From Pantoea sp. (GTDB taxonomy: Bacteria; Pseudomonadota; Gammaproteobacteria; Enterobacterales; Enterobacteriaceae): a DNA stretch of 64,000 nt. Below the pieces are notes generated by a model. It was not told the DNA's origin. It did no database searches and saw nothing but the letters and a program-made list of their open reading frames with translations. Of the stretch, positions 50,776 through 59,304 are shown one piece after another; position 1 is the first letter of the stretch; each line of letters starts with the position of its first letter. The translations under genes were made by a program, and so were the position numbers. The stretch spans positions 248,001-312,000 of the forward strand of contig NZ_JAPWKD010000019.1 in assembly GCF_028283705.1 (NCBI RefSeq). Reading direction: 5' to 3'.

Positions 50776-51668
50776 TTCTGCCTTGCCTTTTTCCGGATCA
50801 TAATCGCGATCCCCAGCGCAATAAGCAATGAACCTGCCAGTAACGACAGCGGCAGATCTTCATGCAGGGTGATGACGGAGACAATCAGCCCGGTGATCGG
50901 CACAAACAGCATCATTGATGAAAGCGTCACGCTGGACAACCAGGCGCTGGCCGCATTGACAGCGCAGAAGCAAAAGGCTGTGGCGACCGGGCCGACAAAC
51001 AACGTGATAGCCAGCAACGCGCCGGAGTTATCGCCACTCCATCCCCCTTCGAACACCCATGTCAGCGGCAGCAACAGCAGCGAGGCAAGCAGCATCTGCC
51101 AGGGTGCCAGCTCAAAAGCGTTGAGGCGCGACCGATTACGACGTAAATGCAAAATACAAATCGCCCAGCACAATGAAGCCAGTAATAATAATCCATTGGC
51201 AACCAGCTGAGTCATATTATGCCAGTCGGTTGCCAGCGGATTAAATAACACCAGAATGCCGATAAAACCGGTACAGGCACCGGATAACTGGAGCGTTGTT
51301 AATTTCTCCCGAAAGAAAATAACCGAAGCCGGCACCACCCATAAGGGCGTTGTATAGGCCAGCACCGCCGATTTCCCCGCCGGGAGAAAACTCATCGCAA
51401 TACAACCCAGCGCGGTAAATGCCATCATCTGCAAAACACCCACGCTGATAATGATCGGAAATTCACTGCGACCAGGGATGCGTATTTTTCCGGTGGCGAA
51501 CTGCAATAAAAATAGCACCAGCGCGCTACTGGAAAAACGTAATGTTGAAAACCACAGCGGCGTGATATGTGAAAGACCGGCTTTCATCACTGGCCAGTTA
51601 CATCCCCATAAAATGATAGCCACCACCAGCAAAATGATGCCTTTAGTTTTGTTTGCATTGTCAGTCAT
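50715..51668 (-). CDS. EamA/DMT-family transporter (RhaT/YdcZ-type exporter)
   Basis: A 317-residue ten-helix membrane protein with two EamA repeats. Repeat one has ILLVVAIILWGCNWPVMKAGL and LFLLQFATGKI; repeat two starts near LVANGLLLLASLCWAICILHL and ends SLLIALGIAIMIRKK. Such proteins usually export amino acids or metabolites. It is convergent with the Lrp-type gene, with a 61-bp overlap of coding ends, and divergent from acdS across 389 bp. Lrp-type regulator plus DMT exporter is a common amino-acid efflux pair. No strong ribosome site is visible before the ATG. Confidence 0.87.
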   Translation of the reverse strand: MTDNANKTKGIILLVVAIILWGCNWPVMKAGLSHITPLWFSTLRFSSSALVLFLLQFATGKIRIPGRSEFPIIISVGVLQMMAFTALGCIAMSFLPAGKSAVLAYTTPLWVVPASVIFFREKLTTLQLSGACTGFIGILVLFNPLATDWHNMTQLVANGLLLLASLCWAICILHLRRNRSRLNAFELAPWQMLLASLLLLPLTWVFEGGWSGDNSGALLAITLFVGPVATAFCFCAVNAASAWLSSVTLSSMMLFVPITGLIVSVITLHEDLPLSLLAGSLLIALGIAIMIRKKARQNHKGICVVENTSRSPIKERI

Positions 51669-51801
51669 AAATTAATTCGGATGAGGGAAAGGGTTAGCAG
51701 ATAAATAGCATTATCAAACCCGCCAATTCAATTTTAACGATGGCAGGAAAGCACCGTTTTGCCACCCATCAAGCCTGACAGACCACGCAACCATAACCAT
51801 A

Positions 51802-51824
51802 TGAATTTATTGAACTTAAATTCA
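51802..51824. promoter_or_regulatory. Candidate Lrp-type site in the acdS upstream region
   Basis: TGAATTTA (51802-51809) and TAAATTCA (51817-51824) form an 8-bp inverted repeat with a 7-nt spacer in the AT-rich 389-bp gap between the exporter and acdS genes. Lrp-family sites are AT-rich dyads of about this size, so binding by the 50278 protein is possible. No other feature was recognised in 51669-52057. Confidence 0.4.
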
Positions 51825-52057
51825 AAAACTATGCAGAAAACCTGTTTTCCCAGCTGCCTCCACGCAATTTTATTTCCTCCATAAAGGTGAAAACGAAACT
51901 TTACTCAGTGAAATGGTGAATCCATTCAAATTTATTAGAAAAAATCAGGTTAAAACGAAATGTGAAAAACACCATCACCAGGGTATTGTTATTCCGTCAC
52001 CACGATTAATAGCGCTGAAAATTAATGGCGTACCAATTTATTTCCCGGAGATAAACA

Positions 52058-53074
52058 ATGAATCTTGAAAAGTTCCCCCGCTATCCTCTGACATTTGGTC
52101 CGTCGCCGATTACACCGATGAAACGTTTGAGTGCTGAACTGGGCGGGAAAGTGGAAATTTATGCCAAACGCGAGGACTGCAACAGCGGCCTGGCTTTTGG
52201 CGGTAACAAAACGCGCAAAATGGAGTACCTGATCCCCGAAGCGCTGGCTCAGGGCTGTGACACTCTGGTGTCGATTGGCGGCGTTCAGTCTAACCAGACT
52301 CGTCAGGTTGCCGCCGTGGCCGCACACCTCGGTATGAAATGTGTGCTGGTGCAGGAAAACTGGGTCAATTATTCCGATGCCGTCTATGACCGTGTTGGTA
52401 ACATTGAGCTTTCCCGCATCATGGGTGCGGATGTGCGTCTCGATTCTGCGGGTTTTGATATCGGTATCCGCGAAAGCTGGAAACAGGCAATGGAAGAAGC
52501 CGCAGAAAACGGCGGCAAACCGTTCCCAATTCCGGCGGGCTGCTCGGAACATCCGTACGGTGGCCTCGGCTTCGTTGGCTTTGCCGAAGAGGTGCGCCAG
52601 CAGGAAAAAGAGCTGGGATTCAAATTTGATTACATCGTGGTGTGCTCAGTAACCGGCAGTACCCAGGCGGGCATGGTGGTGGGCTTTGCGGCTGATGGAC
52701 GTGCACGCAACGTTATCGGTATTGATGCCTCAGCGAAACCGGCACAAACCAAAGCGCAGATCCTGCGTATTGCGCAGAACACCGCCAACCTGGTGGAGCT
52801 GGGACGCGAAATCACTGAAGAAGACGTGGTGCTGGATACCCGCTATGGCGGACCGGAATACGGCTTACCCAGCGAAGGCACGCTGGAAGCGATTCGTCTG
52901 TGCGCCCGTACCGAAGGGGTACTGACCGATCCGGTTTATGAAGGCAAATCCATGCAGGGCATGATTGATATGGTGCGTAACGGCGAATTCCCGGAAGGCT
53001 CCAAAGTGCTGTATGCCCATCTGGGTGGTGCACCAGCCCTCAGCGCGTATAGCTATATTTTCCGCAATGGCTGA
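52058..53074 (+). CDS. acdS: 1-Aminocyclopropane-1-carboxylate (ACC) deaminase
   Basis: A 338-residue PLP enzyme of the tryptophan-synthase-beta fold, the same length as Pseudomonas AcdS and very similar throughout by eye ([19 protein letters not shown] start, [23 protein letters not shown]). All residues that separate true ACC deaminases from D-cysteine desulfhydrases are present at the reference positions: Lys51, Ser78, Tyr294, Glu295 and Leu322. It converts ACC, the plant ethylene precursor, into 2-oxobutanoate and ammonia. Bacteria carrying it lower ethylene in roots and gain nitrogen. CGGAGATAAACA precedes the ATG. Monocistronic, with a terminator after it. Confidence 0.96.
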   Translation: MNLEKFPRYPLTFGPSPITPMKRLSAELGGKVEIYAKREDCNSGLAFGGNKTRKMEYLIPEALAQGCDTLVSIGGVQSNQTRQVAAVAAHLGMKCVLVQENWVNYSDAVYDRVGNIELSRIMGADVRLDSAGFDIGIRESWKQAMEEAAENGGKPFPIPAGCSEHPYGGLGFVGFAEEVRQQEKELGFKFDYIVVCSVTGSTQAGMVVGFAADGRARNVIGIDASAKPAQTKAQILRIAQNTANLVELGREITEEDVVLDTRYGGPEYGLPSEGTLEAIRLCARTEGVLTDPVYEGKSMQGMIDMVRNGEFPEGSKVLYAHLGGAPALSAYSYIFRNG

Positions 53075-53099
53075 TTGATCGCCAGACAGCAGGAAAACG

Positions 53100-53124
53100 T
53101 TGCCCGGCCTTCCCTGCCGGGCAA
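53100..53124. terminator. Terminator between acdS and a convergent LysR gene
   Basis: TTGCCCGGC (53100-53108) and GCCGGGCAA (53116-53124) form a 9-bp stem with a 7-nt loop, followed on the plus strand by TGTTGTTT. It begins 26 bp after the acdS stop and lies 7 bp from the LysR stop, so it is probably shared. Confidence 0.8.
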
Positions 53125-53130
53125 TGTTGT

Positions 53131-54063
53131 TTAACGGAACTGCAATGCGAAATCGTCACGACATTGCTGGTCAAGCTGGTGCAGTTCCTGACGCAGAAAG
53201 ACAAAAAAGGTATCCAGTATCGCCGTTCGTGGCATACCCATTTCGGTCTGAAGTTGCAGGCTGCGCTGACTGAGCTGATCGCGGTTGATGGATTTGATGA
53301 TCAGGCCATCTTTTCGCGCGCTATACATGATGGAGTAATGGCTGCTAACGCTGATCGCCTGCGGGGTTTTGCAGACAAACTCATACAAAGTTGAAAAATG
53401 GTTGCTGGTGAATATCGGGTCGATAAACACGTTATTCATGCGACAGGAGAGATCAAACAGCTGACGAATGGTAGCCGACTGGTCCGGCAGCACCACCGGC
53501 CAATCATTGAGATCGGTCAGCTGAATATCACGTGCTGCCAGCGGATGGTCAGCCTTCATAAACACCAGCACCGGCGAGGGAAATGAAGCCAGCACCTCAA
53601 CCCCGGTCTCAGGTGACAGGCTGAATTTAATCCCCAAATCACACTCACCGTTGCGAATCAAATCCGGCACCTGTCGGGCGGTGCCTACCGTCAGCACAAA
53701 ACTGACGCGCGGATGCAGCAGACGAAACTTTGCCATCAGATTCGGCAGCAGATTAAACGCCAGCCCGTCGGTGCAAACCACCCGAATGGTGGTTTGATCA
53801 GCGGCTTTGATCCCCTTCAGCTCGGCCATTGCCAGTTCCATATCCGCCATACTGCGGCGCACATGGTTTGCCAGAATATGACCGGCATCGTTGAGCTGCA
53901 TCCCGCGCGGGCTGCGTTCGAACAGCGTCATACCCAGACGCGATTCCAGCCGCTGAATATGGCGGCTGATGGCAGAGATGGCGACAAACAGTTGCTGGCT
54001 GGCGGCGCTGATCGAACCGGTGGTCGCCACCGCCATAAAGTAACGAATTTCGTTGTTATGCAT
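53131..54063 (-). CDS. LysR-family regulator
   Basis: A 310-residue LysR protein. The HTH is near the N terminus (MAVATTGSISAASQQLFVAISAISRHIQRLESRLGMTLFERSPRGMQLNDAG is the region, residues 10-60); the sensor domain follows (IRVVCTDGLAFNLLPNLMAKFRLLHP near 97). GGAGG precedes the ATG. It lies 17 bp downstream of the M20 peptidase gene on the same strand, so it may be the last gene of the peptide-uptake operon it regulates. It is convergent with acdS, and no evidence links it to ACC deaminase. Confidence 0.88.
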   Translation of the reverse strand: MHNNEIRYFMAVATTGSISAASQQLFVAISAISRHIQRLESRLGMTLFERSPRGMQLNDAGHILANHVRRSMADMELAMAELKGIKAADQTTIRVVCTDGLAFNLLPNLMAKFRLLHPRVSFVLTVGTARQVPDLIRNGECDLGIKFSLSPETGVEVLASFPSPVLVFMKADHPLAARDIQLTDLNDWPVVLPDQSATIRQLFDLSCRMNNVFIDPIFTSNHFSTLYEFVCKTPQAISVSSHYSIMYSARKDGLIIKSINRDQLSQRSLQLQTEMGMPRTAILDTFFVFLRQELHQLDQQCRDDFALQFR

Positions 54064-54080
54064 TGCGGGCCTCCGTTTTG

Positions 54081-55487
54081 TCAGCCACCACGGGTTTGCA
54101 TGACCTCCCGCCCTTCTTCAGCCAGATCCCAGAACAGGCCGGTCATCAGTTGCAGCGCTTCGCAGCTGAGGTCAGCGAGCAGATGTTCATCGGGGGCGTG
54201 CTGAGAACAGGCAGGATAGGAATGCGGTAGCCACAATGTCGGCACATTAAAGGTATCGAGGAAGCAGGCGTTGGGTAAGCCGCCACCGAAATTAGGCAGC
54301 ACCGCCGCCTTTTTCCCCAGCGAACGCTGGATGGAGGCAACGCTCCAGTTCACCCAGGCATCATCAGGATCAATGCGCGTGGCCTTAAAGCAGTTAACCG
54401 GCTCGACAATTGCCACATCATTGAATCCATGCTGATCCAGATGACGGCGGATATGGCTGGCAAAGTTATCGACATCGCTACCTGGCACGTAGCGCATATG
54501 GCAGTGCGCTACGGCCGCCGGCGGAATGGCATGCGCCGGTTTATCCGGCGTGCCGCTGGTTAACGCCAGCGTCTCCAGCGTATTCCAGCCATAGAGTTTT
54601 TCTGCCGCACTCAGCCCCGGCTCGCCCCATTCCGGCGCGATTTGCGGATCGCCCGGTGCGTTGCCCAGTTCCAGATCACTGAGATGATGGCGGATAGTGG
54701 CTGACAGCGGCGGCGGCAGCAGTTCCGGCAACAAAATCCTTCCATCGGCATCCACCAGGCAGCCAATCGCATGCGCCAGCCGAATGCCTGGATTGCTGAG
54801 GAGTCCGCCCCAGTTACCCGAGTGATGCGCGCCGTCTCGCAGTTTTATCACCAGCGAGAAGTTGAACACCCCACGCGAGCCGAGAAACAAGGTTGGACGC
54901 TGCGCCGTGACGCGTGGACCATCCGAGGCAATAAATAAATCTGCCGCCAGCCAGTCGCGGTACTGCTGGCAAACCTGCTCCAGCCCGGGCGACCCGGCTT
55001 CCTCGCCCATCTCAAGAATCAATTTAACGTTATAACCCAGCCGCCCGGTACGCGCTTTCAGCACCAGCGCCAGCGCCGCCAGGTTGATGCTGTGCTGGCC
55101 TTTGTTATCGGCGGTGCCACGGCCATACCAGCGGTTGCCCTCCGCGTGCAGCTCCCAGGGCGACAGACCGCTGCGCCAGTTGTCTTCATCGCCAGGTACC
55201 ACATCCCCGTGGCCATAACTGAGCAGGGTAAAGTCCGCATCGTCTTCCAGCCGACGCGCCAGCAGAAACGGCCCTTTTCCGGCCTCGGGATTCGCCACTA
55301 TCAGGCAGCTGAACCCCATTCCCGCAAGATAAGGGATCATTTCTTCTTCCAGATACGCCATCAGCGTAGCCGCCAGCTGCGGATTCTGGCTTTCGGTACG
55401 GTACGCGATGCGGCGATTCAGCGTTTCGCGAAATTCGCCGGAGTGGAAATAGTCCAGCGCGGCTTGCAGGGCGCTTTCACGAGTCAT
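54081..55487 (-). CDS. M20-family metallopeptidase
   Basis: A 468-residue zinc peptidase of the ArgE/DapE/CPG2 type. Metal-site motifs in order: LLSYGHGDVVPGDEDNW near residue 88 (His), YGRGTADNKGQHSINLAAL near 118 (Asp), LILEMGEEAGSPGLE near 152 (catalytic Glu and metal Glu), FIASDGPRVTAQRP near 182 (Asp) and HSYPACSQHAPDEHLL near 430 (His). The lid domain lies between (about 200-320). No signal peptide, so it acts in the cytoplasm. AAGGAG precedes the ATG; the ATP-binding gene ends 36 bp upstream. Co-transcription with a peptide importer suggests it cleaves an imported dipeptide or N-acyl amino acid. Confidence 0.9.
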   Translation of the reverse strand: MTRESALQAALDYFHSGEFRETLNRRIAYRTESQNPQLAATLMAYLEEEMIPYLAGMGFSCLIVANPEAGKGPFLLARRLEDDADFTLLSYGHGDVVPGDEDNWRSGLSPWELHAEGNRWYGRGTADNKGQHSINLAALALVLKARTGRLGYNVKLILEMGEEAGSPGLEQVCQQYRDWLAADLFIASDGPRVTAQRPTLFLGSRGVFNFSLVIKLRDGAHHSGNWGGLLSNPGIRLAHAIGCLVDADGRILLPELLPPPLSATIRHHLSDLELGNAPGDPQIAPEWGEPGLSAAEKLYGWNTLETLALTSGTPDKPAHAIPPAAVAHCHMRYVPGSDVDNFASHIRRHLDQHGFNDVAIVEPVNCFKATRIDPDDAWVNWSVASIQRSLGKKAAVLPNFGGGLPNACFLDTFNVPTLWLPHSYPACSQHAPDEHLLADLSCEALQLMTGLFWDLAEEGREVMQTRGG

Positions 55488-55523
55488 GGTTTGCTCCTTT
55501 CAATAATTGTCTGACTGCCCTGT

Positions 55524-56384
55524 TCAGTTGAAGGTAATTTCCGGGATGCCCAGCCCAGGCTCAGGGGTCATCACCGAAGCCAGCAACGCCCGGGTATACG
55601 GATGCTGTGGCCGACTGAAAATCTGTTCGCGTGTGCCCTGCTCAACAATTTTGCCTTTGCGCATCACCGCTACATGGTCAACAAGATGCTCAACCACCGA
55701 CAGGTTGTGGCTGATAAACAGATAGGTCAGCGAAAACTCCTGCTTCAGCGCCAGCAACAGATTGAGAATCTGCGCCTGTACCGAAACATCCAGCGCTGAC
55801 GTTGGCTCATCACAAATCAAAATCTCCGGGCGCAGGATTAACGCCCGGGCAATGGCAACGCGCTGACGCTGCCCACCGGAAAGCTGGCCTGGATACTGAC
55901 TGTGGGTGCGCGACGGCATGCCCACCATATCCAGCATCTCACGCACCTGTTTTTTGCGTTCTGCCGGAGTGCCAATGTTGTGCAGCCGCAATGCCACTTC
56001 CACCACATCGGAAACCGTGCGCCTTGGATTGAGTGAAGAGAAAGGATCCTGAAAAATCGGCTGGATGCGGGCGCTCATTTTGCGGCGATCCACCGCATCG
56101 ACCTCGCGCCCTTCAATCAGCACGTTGCCTGATGTGGGGGGCAGTAACCCCAGCAACATTTTCGCCAGCGTGCTTTTTCCACAACCCGACTCGCCCACCA
56201 GCCCCATGGTTTCACCACGCCGGATGCGCAGTGAAATATTATCCACGGCAAGGATCTCCGCTGGTGGCTTGAATAAGCCGCGATTAAGGCGAAAGCTGCG
56301 ACTCAGCGCGCACAGTTCAAGGGCGATATCTTCATTACCGGCAATATGCGGCAGCACCGGGAATGCTGTGTTCATTTCTGTCAT
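55524..56384 (-). CDS. Peptide ABC transporter ATP-binding protein (DppF/OppF-like)
   Basis: A 286-residue ABC ATPase. Seen: Walker [15 protein letters not shown] near residue 64, Q-loop IFQDPFSSLNPRR near 112, signature LSGGQRQRVAIARAL near 166, Walker B ILICDEPTSALDV near 185 and the H-loop FISHNLSVVEH near 218. The C-terminal tail (PQHPYTRALLASV) is typical of oligopeptide/dipeptide systems. The ATG at 56384 overlaps the stop of the partner ATPase by ATGA; a longer frame to 56597 lies inside the partner gene and is rejected. It powers the importer with the 56381 gene. Confidence 0.93.
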   Translation of the reverse strand: MTEMNTAFPVLPHIAGNEDIALELCALSRSFRLNRGLFKPPAEILAVDNISLRIRRGETMGLVGESGCGKSTLAKMLLGLLPPTSGNVLIEGREVDAVDRRKMSARIQPIFQDPFSSLNPRRTVSDVVEVALRLHNIGTPAERKKQVREMLDMVGMPSRTHSQYPGQLSGGQRQRVAIARALILRPEILICDEPTSALDVSVQAQILNLLLALKQEFSLTYLFISHNLSVVEHLVDHVAVMRKGKIVEQGTREQIFSRPQHPYTRALLASVMTPEPGLGIPEITFN

Positions 56385-57382
56385 ACCCCCTCCCCGACAG
56401 CGATGGGGCGCACACAGCGCACCCGATGTTGTGCGTTGACGGACTGATAAGGCGGCGTTTCGCCACAACTTTCCTGACACTGATTGCAGCGGTTGCGGAA
56501 AGCACAGCCGTGCTGCGGTCCGGTCAGATTGGGCACCACGCCGGGGATGGTTTGTAATGGCTGGCCCGGTAAGGTGCGACCGGATACCGGAATACATCCC
56601 AGCAAGCCACGCGTGTAAGGATGCTGGGGCTGATGAAACAGATCATTGACCGGTGCCGTCTCGACGATCTGACCGGCATACATCACCGCCACGCGATCGG
56701 CAATGCGTGCCACCACGCCTAAATCGTGGGTGATAAAGATCACCGCCATACCCATTTCCTGTTGCAGCTCGCGCAGCAGACGCAGGATTTGCGCCTGGAT
56801 GGTGACATCCAGCGCGGTGGTGGGTTCATCGGCGATAATTAAATCCGGGCCACACATCAGCGACATGGCAATCATGATGCGCTGACGCAGCCCGCCGGAA
56901 AGCTGATGAGGATATTGTTTCAGGCGATCCGCCGCCATCGGAATCCCGACGCGCTCCATCAGATAAACCGCCCGGTCACGCGCTTCGGCACGGGAAACCT
57001 TGCGATGCGCCAGCAGGGTTTCGCATAACTGCTCGCCGAGGGTATATGAGGGGTTGAGCGAGGTCATTGGCTCCTGAAAAATCATCGACATTTCATTACC
57101 GCGCAGCGTGGCGCGTTCGCGTCGCCCGAGAGACAGCAGATTGGTGTCTTTAAAGCGCATACTGTCAGCCTGACGCTGGGCATTGCGTGGCAGCAGATCC
57201 ATCAACGCCAGCGAGGTCATTGATTTACCGCAACCGGATTCACCCACCAGGCAAAGCATTTCCCCGCGCTGCACACTGAAATCAATGCCGCGTACTGCAT
57301 GCAGGGTGCCGCGTGGTGTCTTGAGATTCACCTGCAAGTTTTTGACTTCCAGCAGTGGTGTGTCGGTAGTGATTTGACTCAT
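56381..57382 (-). CDS. Peptide ABC transporter ATP-binding protein (DppD/OppD-like)
   Basis: A 333-residue ABC ATPase. Seen: Walker [18 protein letters not shown] near residue 43, Q-loop [19 protein letters not shown] near 100, signature [15 protein letters not shown] near 157 (Leu in place of the common Gln) and Walker [14 protein letters not shown] near 175. The C-terminal oligopeptide/dipeptide domain has a cysteine-rich stretch ([14 protein letters not shown] near 300), which in DppD-type proteins can hold a metal or iron-sulfur centre. GGAGG precedes the ATG; the permease gene ends 12 bp upstream. Confidence 0.93.
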   Translation of the reverse strand: MSQITTDTPLLEVKNLQVNLKTPRGTLHAVRGIDFSVQRGEMLCLVGESGCGKSMTSLALMDLLPRNAQRQADSMRFKDTNLLSLGRRERATLRGNEMSMIFQEPMTSLNPSYTLGEQLCETLLAHRKVSRAEARDRAVYLMERVGIPMAADRLKQYPHQLSGGLRQRIMIAMSLMCGPDLIIADEPTTALDVTIQAQILRLLRELQQEMGMAVIFITHDLGVVARIADRVAVMYAGQIVETAPVNDLFHQPQHPYTRGLLGCIPVSGRTLPGQPLQTIPGVVPNLTGPQHGCAFRNRCNQCQESCGETPPYQSVNAQHRVRCVRPIAVGEGV

Positions 57383-57394
57383 GGCCTGACCTCC

Positions 57395-58318
57395 TTAATT
57401 ACGCCCATCTAACGCAGTGAGATCACGCAGACCATCACCGACCAGATTGATGCTAAGTACCAGCAATGCCAGTACCACACCGGGGATCAAAATCACCCAG
57501 GGTTGGAAGAACATATAGGCTTTACCTTCCGCCACCATCAGGCCCCATGAAGGCATCGGCGGCTGCACACCCAGGCCGAGGAAGGAGAGCGTGGCTTCCA
57601 GCAGGATGGCGTGAGCAATCTCCAGCGTCACAACCACAGTCAGTGGCCCGAGCAGATTTGGCAGAATTTCGCGCAGCATAATAAACCACGAGGAAGCCCC
57701 GAGCGTTTGGGCCGCCGCAATGAATTCAGCCTCACGCAGTTGCCGCGTGACCGAACGTGAAACGATAAGAAAGCGATCCCAAAGCAGCAGACCCAGCAAG
57801 ACAATCACGACTTTTACCGACCCGCCAATCAGTGAGGCCAGCGCCAGCGCCACCAGGATCACCGGCATCGCCAGCCGTACCGTGAGAATGTAGCTGACCA
57901 GCGCATCCACCCGACCACCGAAGTAACCCGCCAGAATACCGAGGGTGATACCGATAAAGCCGGATAACATCACCGACACCAGCCCGATGGTCAGTGACAC
58001 GCGCGCGCCATACAGCAGACGGCTGAAGTAATCGCGTCCGAGTTTGTCGGTGCCCAGCAGGTGATCCCAGTGACCTTTTTCAAACCACACCGGCGGTATC
58101 AGCCGGTTGCTGACGTCCTGGGCATAGGGGTCGTGTGGGCTGATCAGCGGTGCCAGAATCGCCAGCACCACGATAACGCCGAGGATAACGACGCCCAGCG
58201 TCATGCTGTGATGACCCAGCACCCGCCGGAACACACGCTGCCAGGGAGATGGCTCGGGCAACAGACCGGATTCCGGACTCATGCTGTTTTTCATTGTTCC
58301 TGCCATTGATGTTTTCAT
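57395..58318 (-). CDS. Peptide ABC transporter permease (DppC/OppC-like)
   Basis: A 307-residue inner-membrane permease with six helices. It has the OppC_N segment (LGHHSMTLGVVILGVIVVLAILAPLISPHDPYAQD, residues 33-70), GTDKLGRDYFSRLLYGARVSLTIG near 88, and the EAA cytoplasmic loop that meets the ATPases (AAQTLGASSWFIMLREILPNLLGPL near 200). AGGGG precedes the ATG, 9 bp after the partner permease stop. It forms the channel with the 58328 product. Confidence 0.92.
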   Translation of the reverse strand: MKTSMAGTMKNSMSPESGLLPEPSPWQRVFRRVLGHHSMTLGVVILGVIVVLAILAPLISPHDPYAQDVSNRLIPPVWFEKGHWDHLLGTDKLGRDYFSRLLYGARVSLTIGLVSVMLSGFIGITLGILAGYFGGRVDALVSYILTVRLAMPVILVALALASLIGGSVKVVIVLLGLLLWDRFLIVSRSVTRQLREAEFIAAAQTLGASSWFIMLREILPNLLGPLTVVVTLEIAHAILLEATLSFLGLGVQPPMPSWGLMVAEGKAYMFFQPWVILIPGVVLALLVLSINLVGDGLRDLTALDGRN

Positions 58319-58327
58319 GGAAGCCCC

Positions 58328-59245
58328 TTATTTGCTGCGCAGACGCGGATCCAGCACCGCATTGAGCACATCCGCCAGAAATGTCAGCCCGATATAAAAG
58401 ATGGCGATGATCAGCACGATGGCCTGCACCACCGGAAAGTCATTACGCGAGATGGAGTCCCAGGCCAGCTGGCCCAGCCCCTGCAAAGAGAAAACGGATT
58501 CGATCACCACCGAACCACCGAGCATAAAACCCAGCTCGACCGTCGCCAGCGCCACCACCGGGATAATGGCGTTGCGCAGGCCATGTTTCACCACCACTTT
58601 GAAAGCACTTAATCCTTTGGCATGGGCGGTGCGGATATAATCCGCGCCCAGCACATCCAGCATGCCGGAGCGTGTCAGACGCATCAGCGATGGCATGGCG
58701 TAGTAGCCCAGCGCCACTGCGGGCAGGACAAAATGTTGCCAGCTGCCGTTACCGGCGACCGGGAGCCACTTCAGCCCCACCGCGAATATCAGAATCAACA
58801 CCAGCGCGAACCAGAAATTGGGGATGGCCTGACCCAGCACCGAGATAAACATGGCGCAACGATCCACCCAGCTATCACGGAACACCGCCGCCAGTACCCC
58901 GAGCGGAATCGCCACCACCAGCGCCAGCAACAGCGCGACGCTACCCAGCTGGAGCGTAACCGGCATGCGCTGCCCGACCAGTTCCATCACGGTATTTTCA
59001 AAATAGAATGAGCGACCGAAATCCAGGTGCAGTGCCGACCAGAACCAGTGCGAAAATTGCGTCACCAGCGGCTGGTCCAGCCCGTTCTGAACGCGGATTT
59101 GTTCGACGGTTTCCGCACTGGCGTCCGGCCCGGCGATGGCTATCGCCAGATCACCCGAAAGGTGCAGCAGGGAAAAACTGACCACCGCCACGGTGAACAG
59201 CACAGCCAGCGCCACCAGCAATCGATGAAAGATAAAGCGCAACAT
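58328..59245 (-). CDS. Peptide ABC transporter permease (DppB/OppB-like)
   Basis: A 305-residue permease with six helices. Seen: MLRFIFHRLLVALAVLFTVAVVSFSLLHLSGD at the start (the usual DppB beginning), GRSFYFENTVMELVGQRMPVTLQLG near 80 and the EAA loop RTAHAKGLSAFKVVVKHGLRNAIIPVV near 205. The ATG at 59245 has AAGGAG eight bases upstream; a frame twelve codons longer has no site. The gene follows the binding-protein gene by 59 bp in the standard A-B-C-D-F order. Confidence 0.92.
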   Translation of the reverse strand: MLRFIFHRLLVALAVLFTVAVVSFSLLHLSGDLAIAIAGPDASAETVEQIRVQNGLDQPLVTQFSHWFWSALHLDFGRSFYFENTVMELVGQRMPVTLQLGSVALLLALVVAIPLGVLAAVFRDSWVDRCAMFISVLGQAIPNFWFALVLILIFAVGLKWLPVAGNGSWQHFVLPAVALGYYAMPSLMRLTRSGMLDVLGADYIRTAHAKGLSAFKVVVKHGLRNAIIPVVALATVELGFMLGGSVVIESVFSLQGLGQLAWDSISRNDFPVVQAIVLIIAIFYIGLTFLADVLNAVLDPRLRSK

Positions 59246-59304
59246 GGGTTCGCTCCTTATTGGCGTGGTATCCGGGAGCAACAGCCGCAGCCCCCGGCCA
59301 TTGA

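Noticed and set aside
56385-56597. 71-residue N-terminal extension of the DppF-like ATPase.
   Set aside because: It lies inside the upstream ATPase gene and reads as an out-of-frame translation of it; the ATGA overlap gives a clean start.
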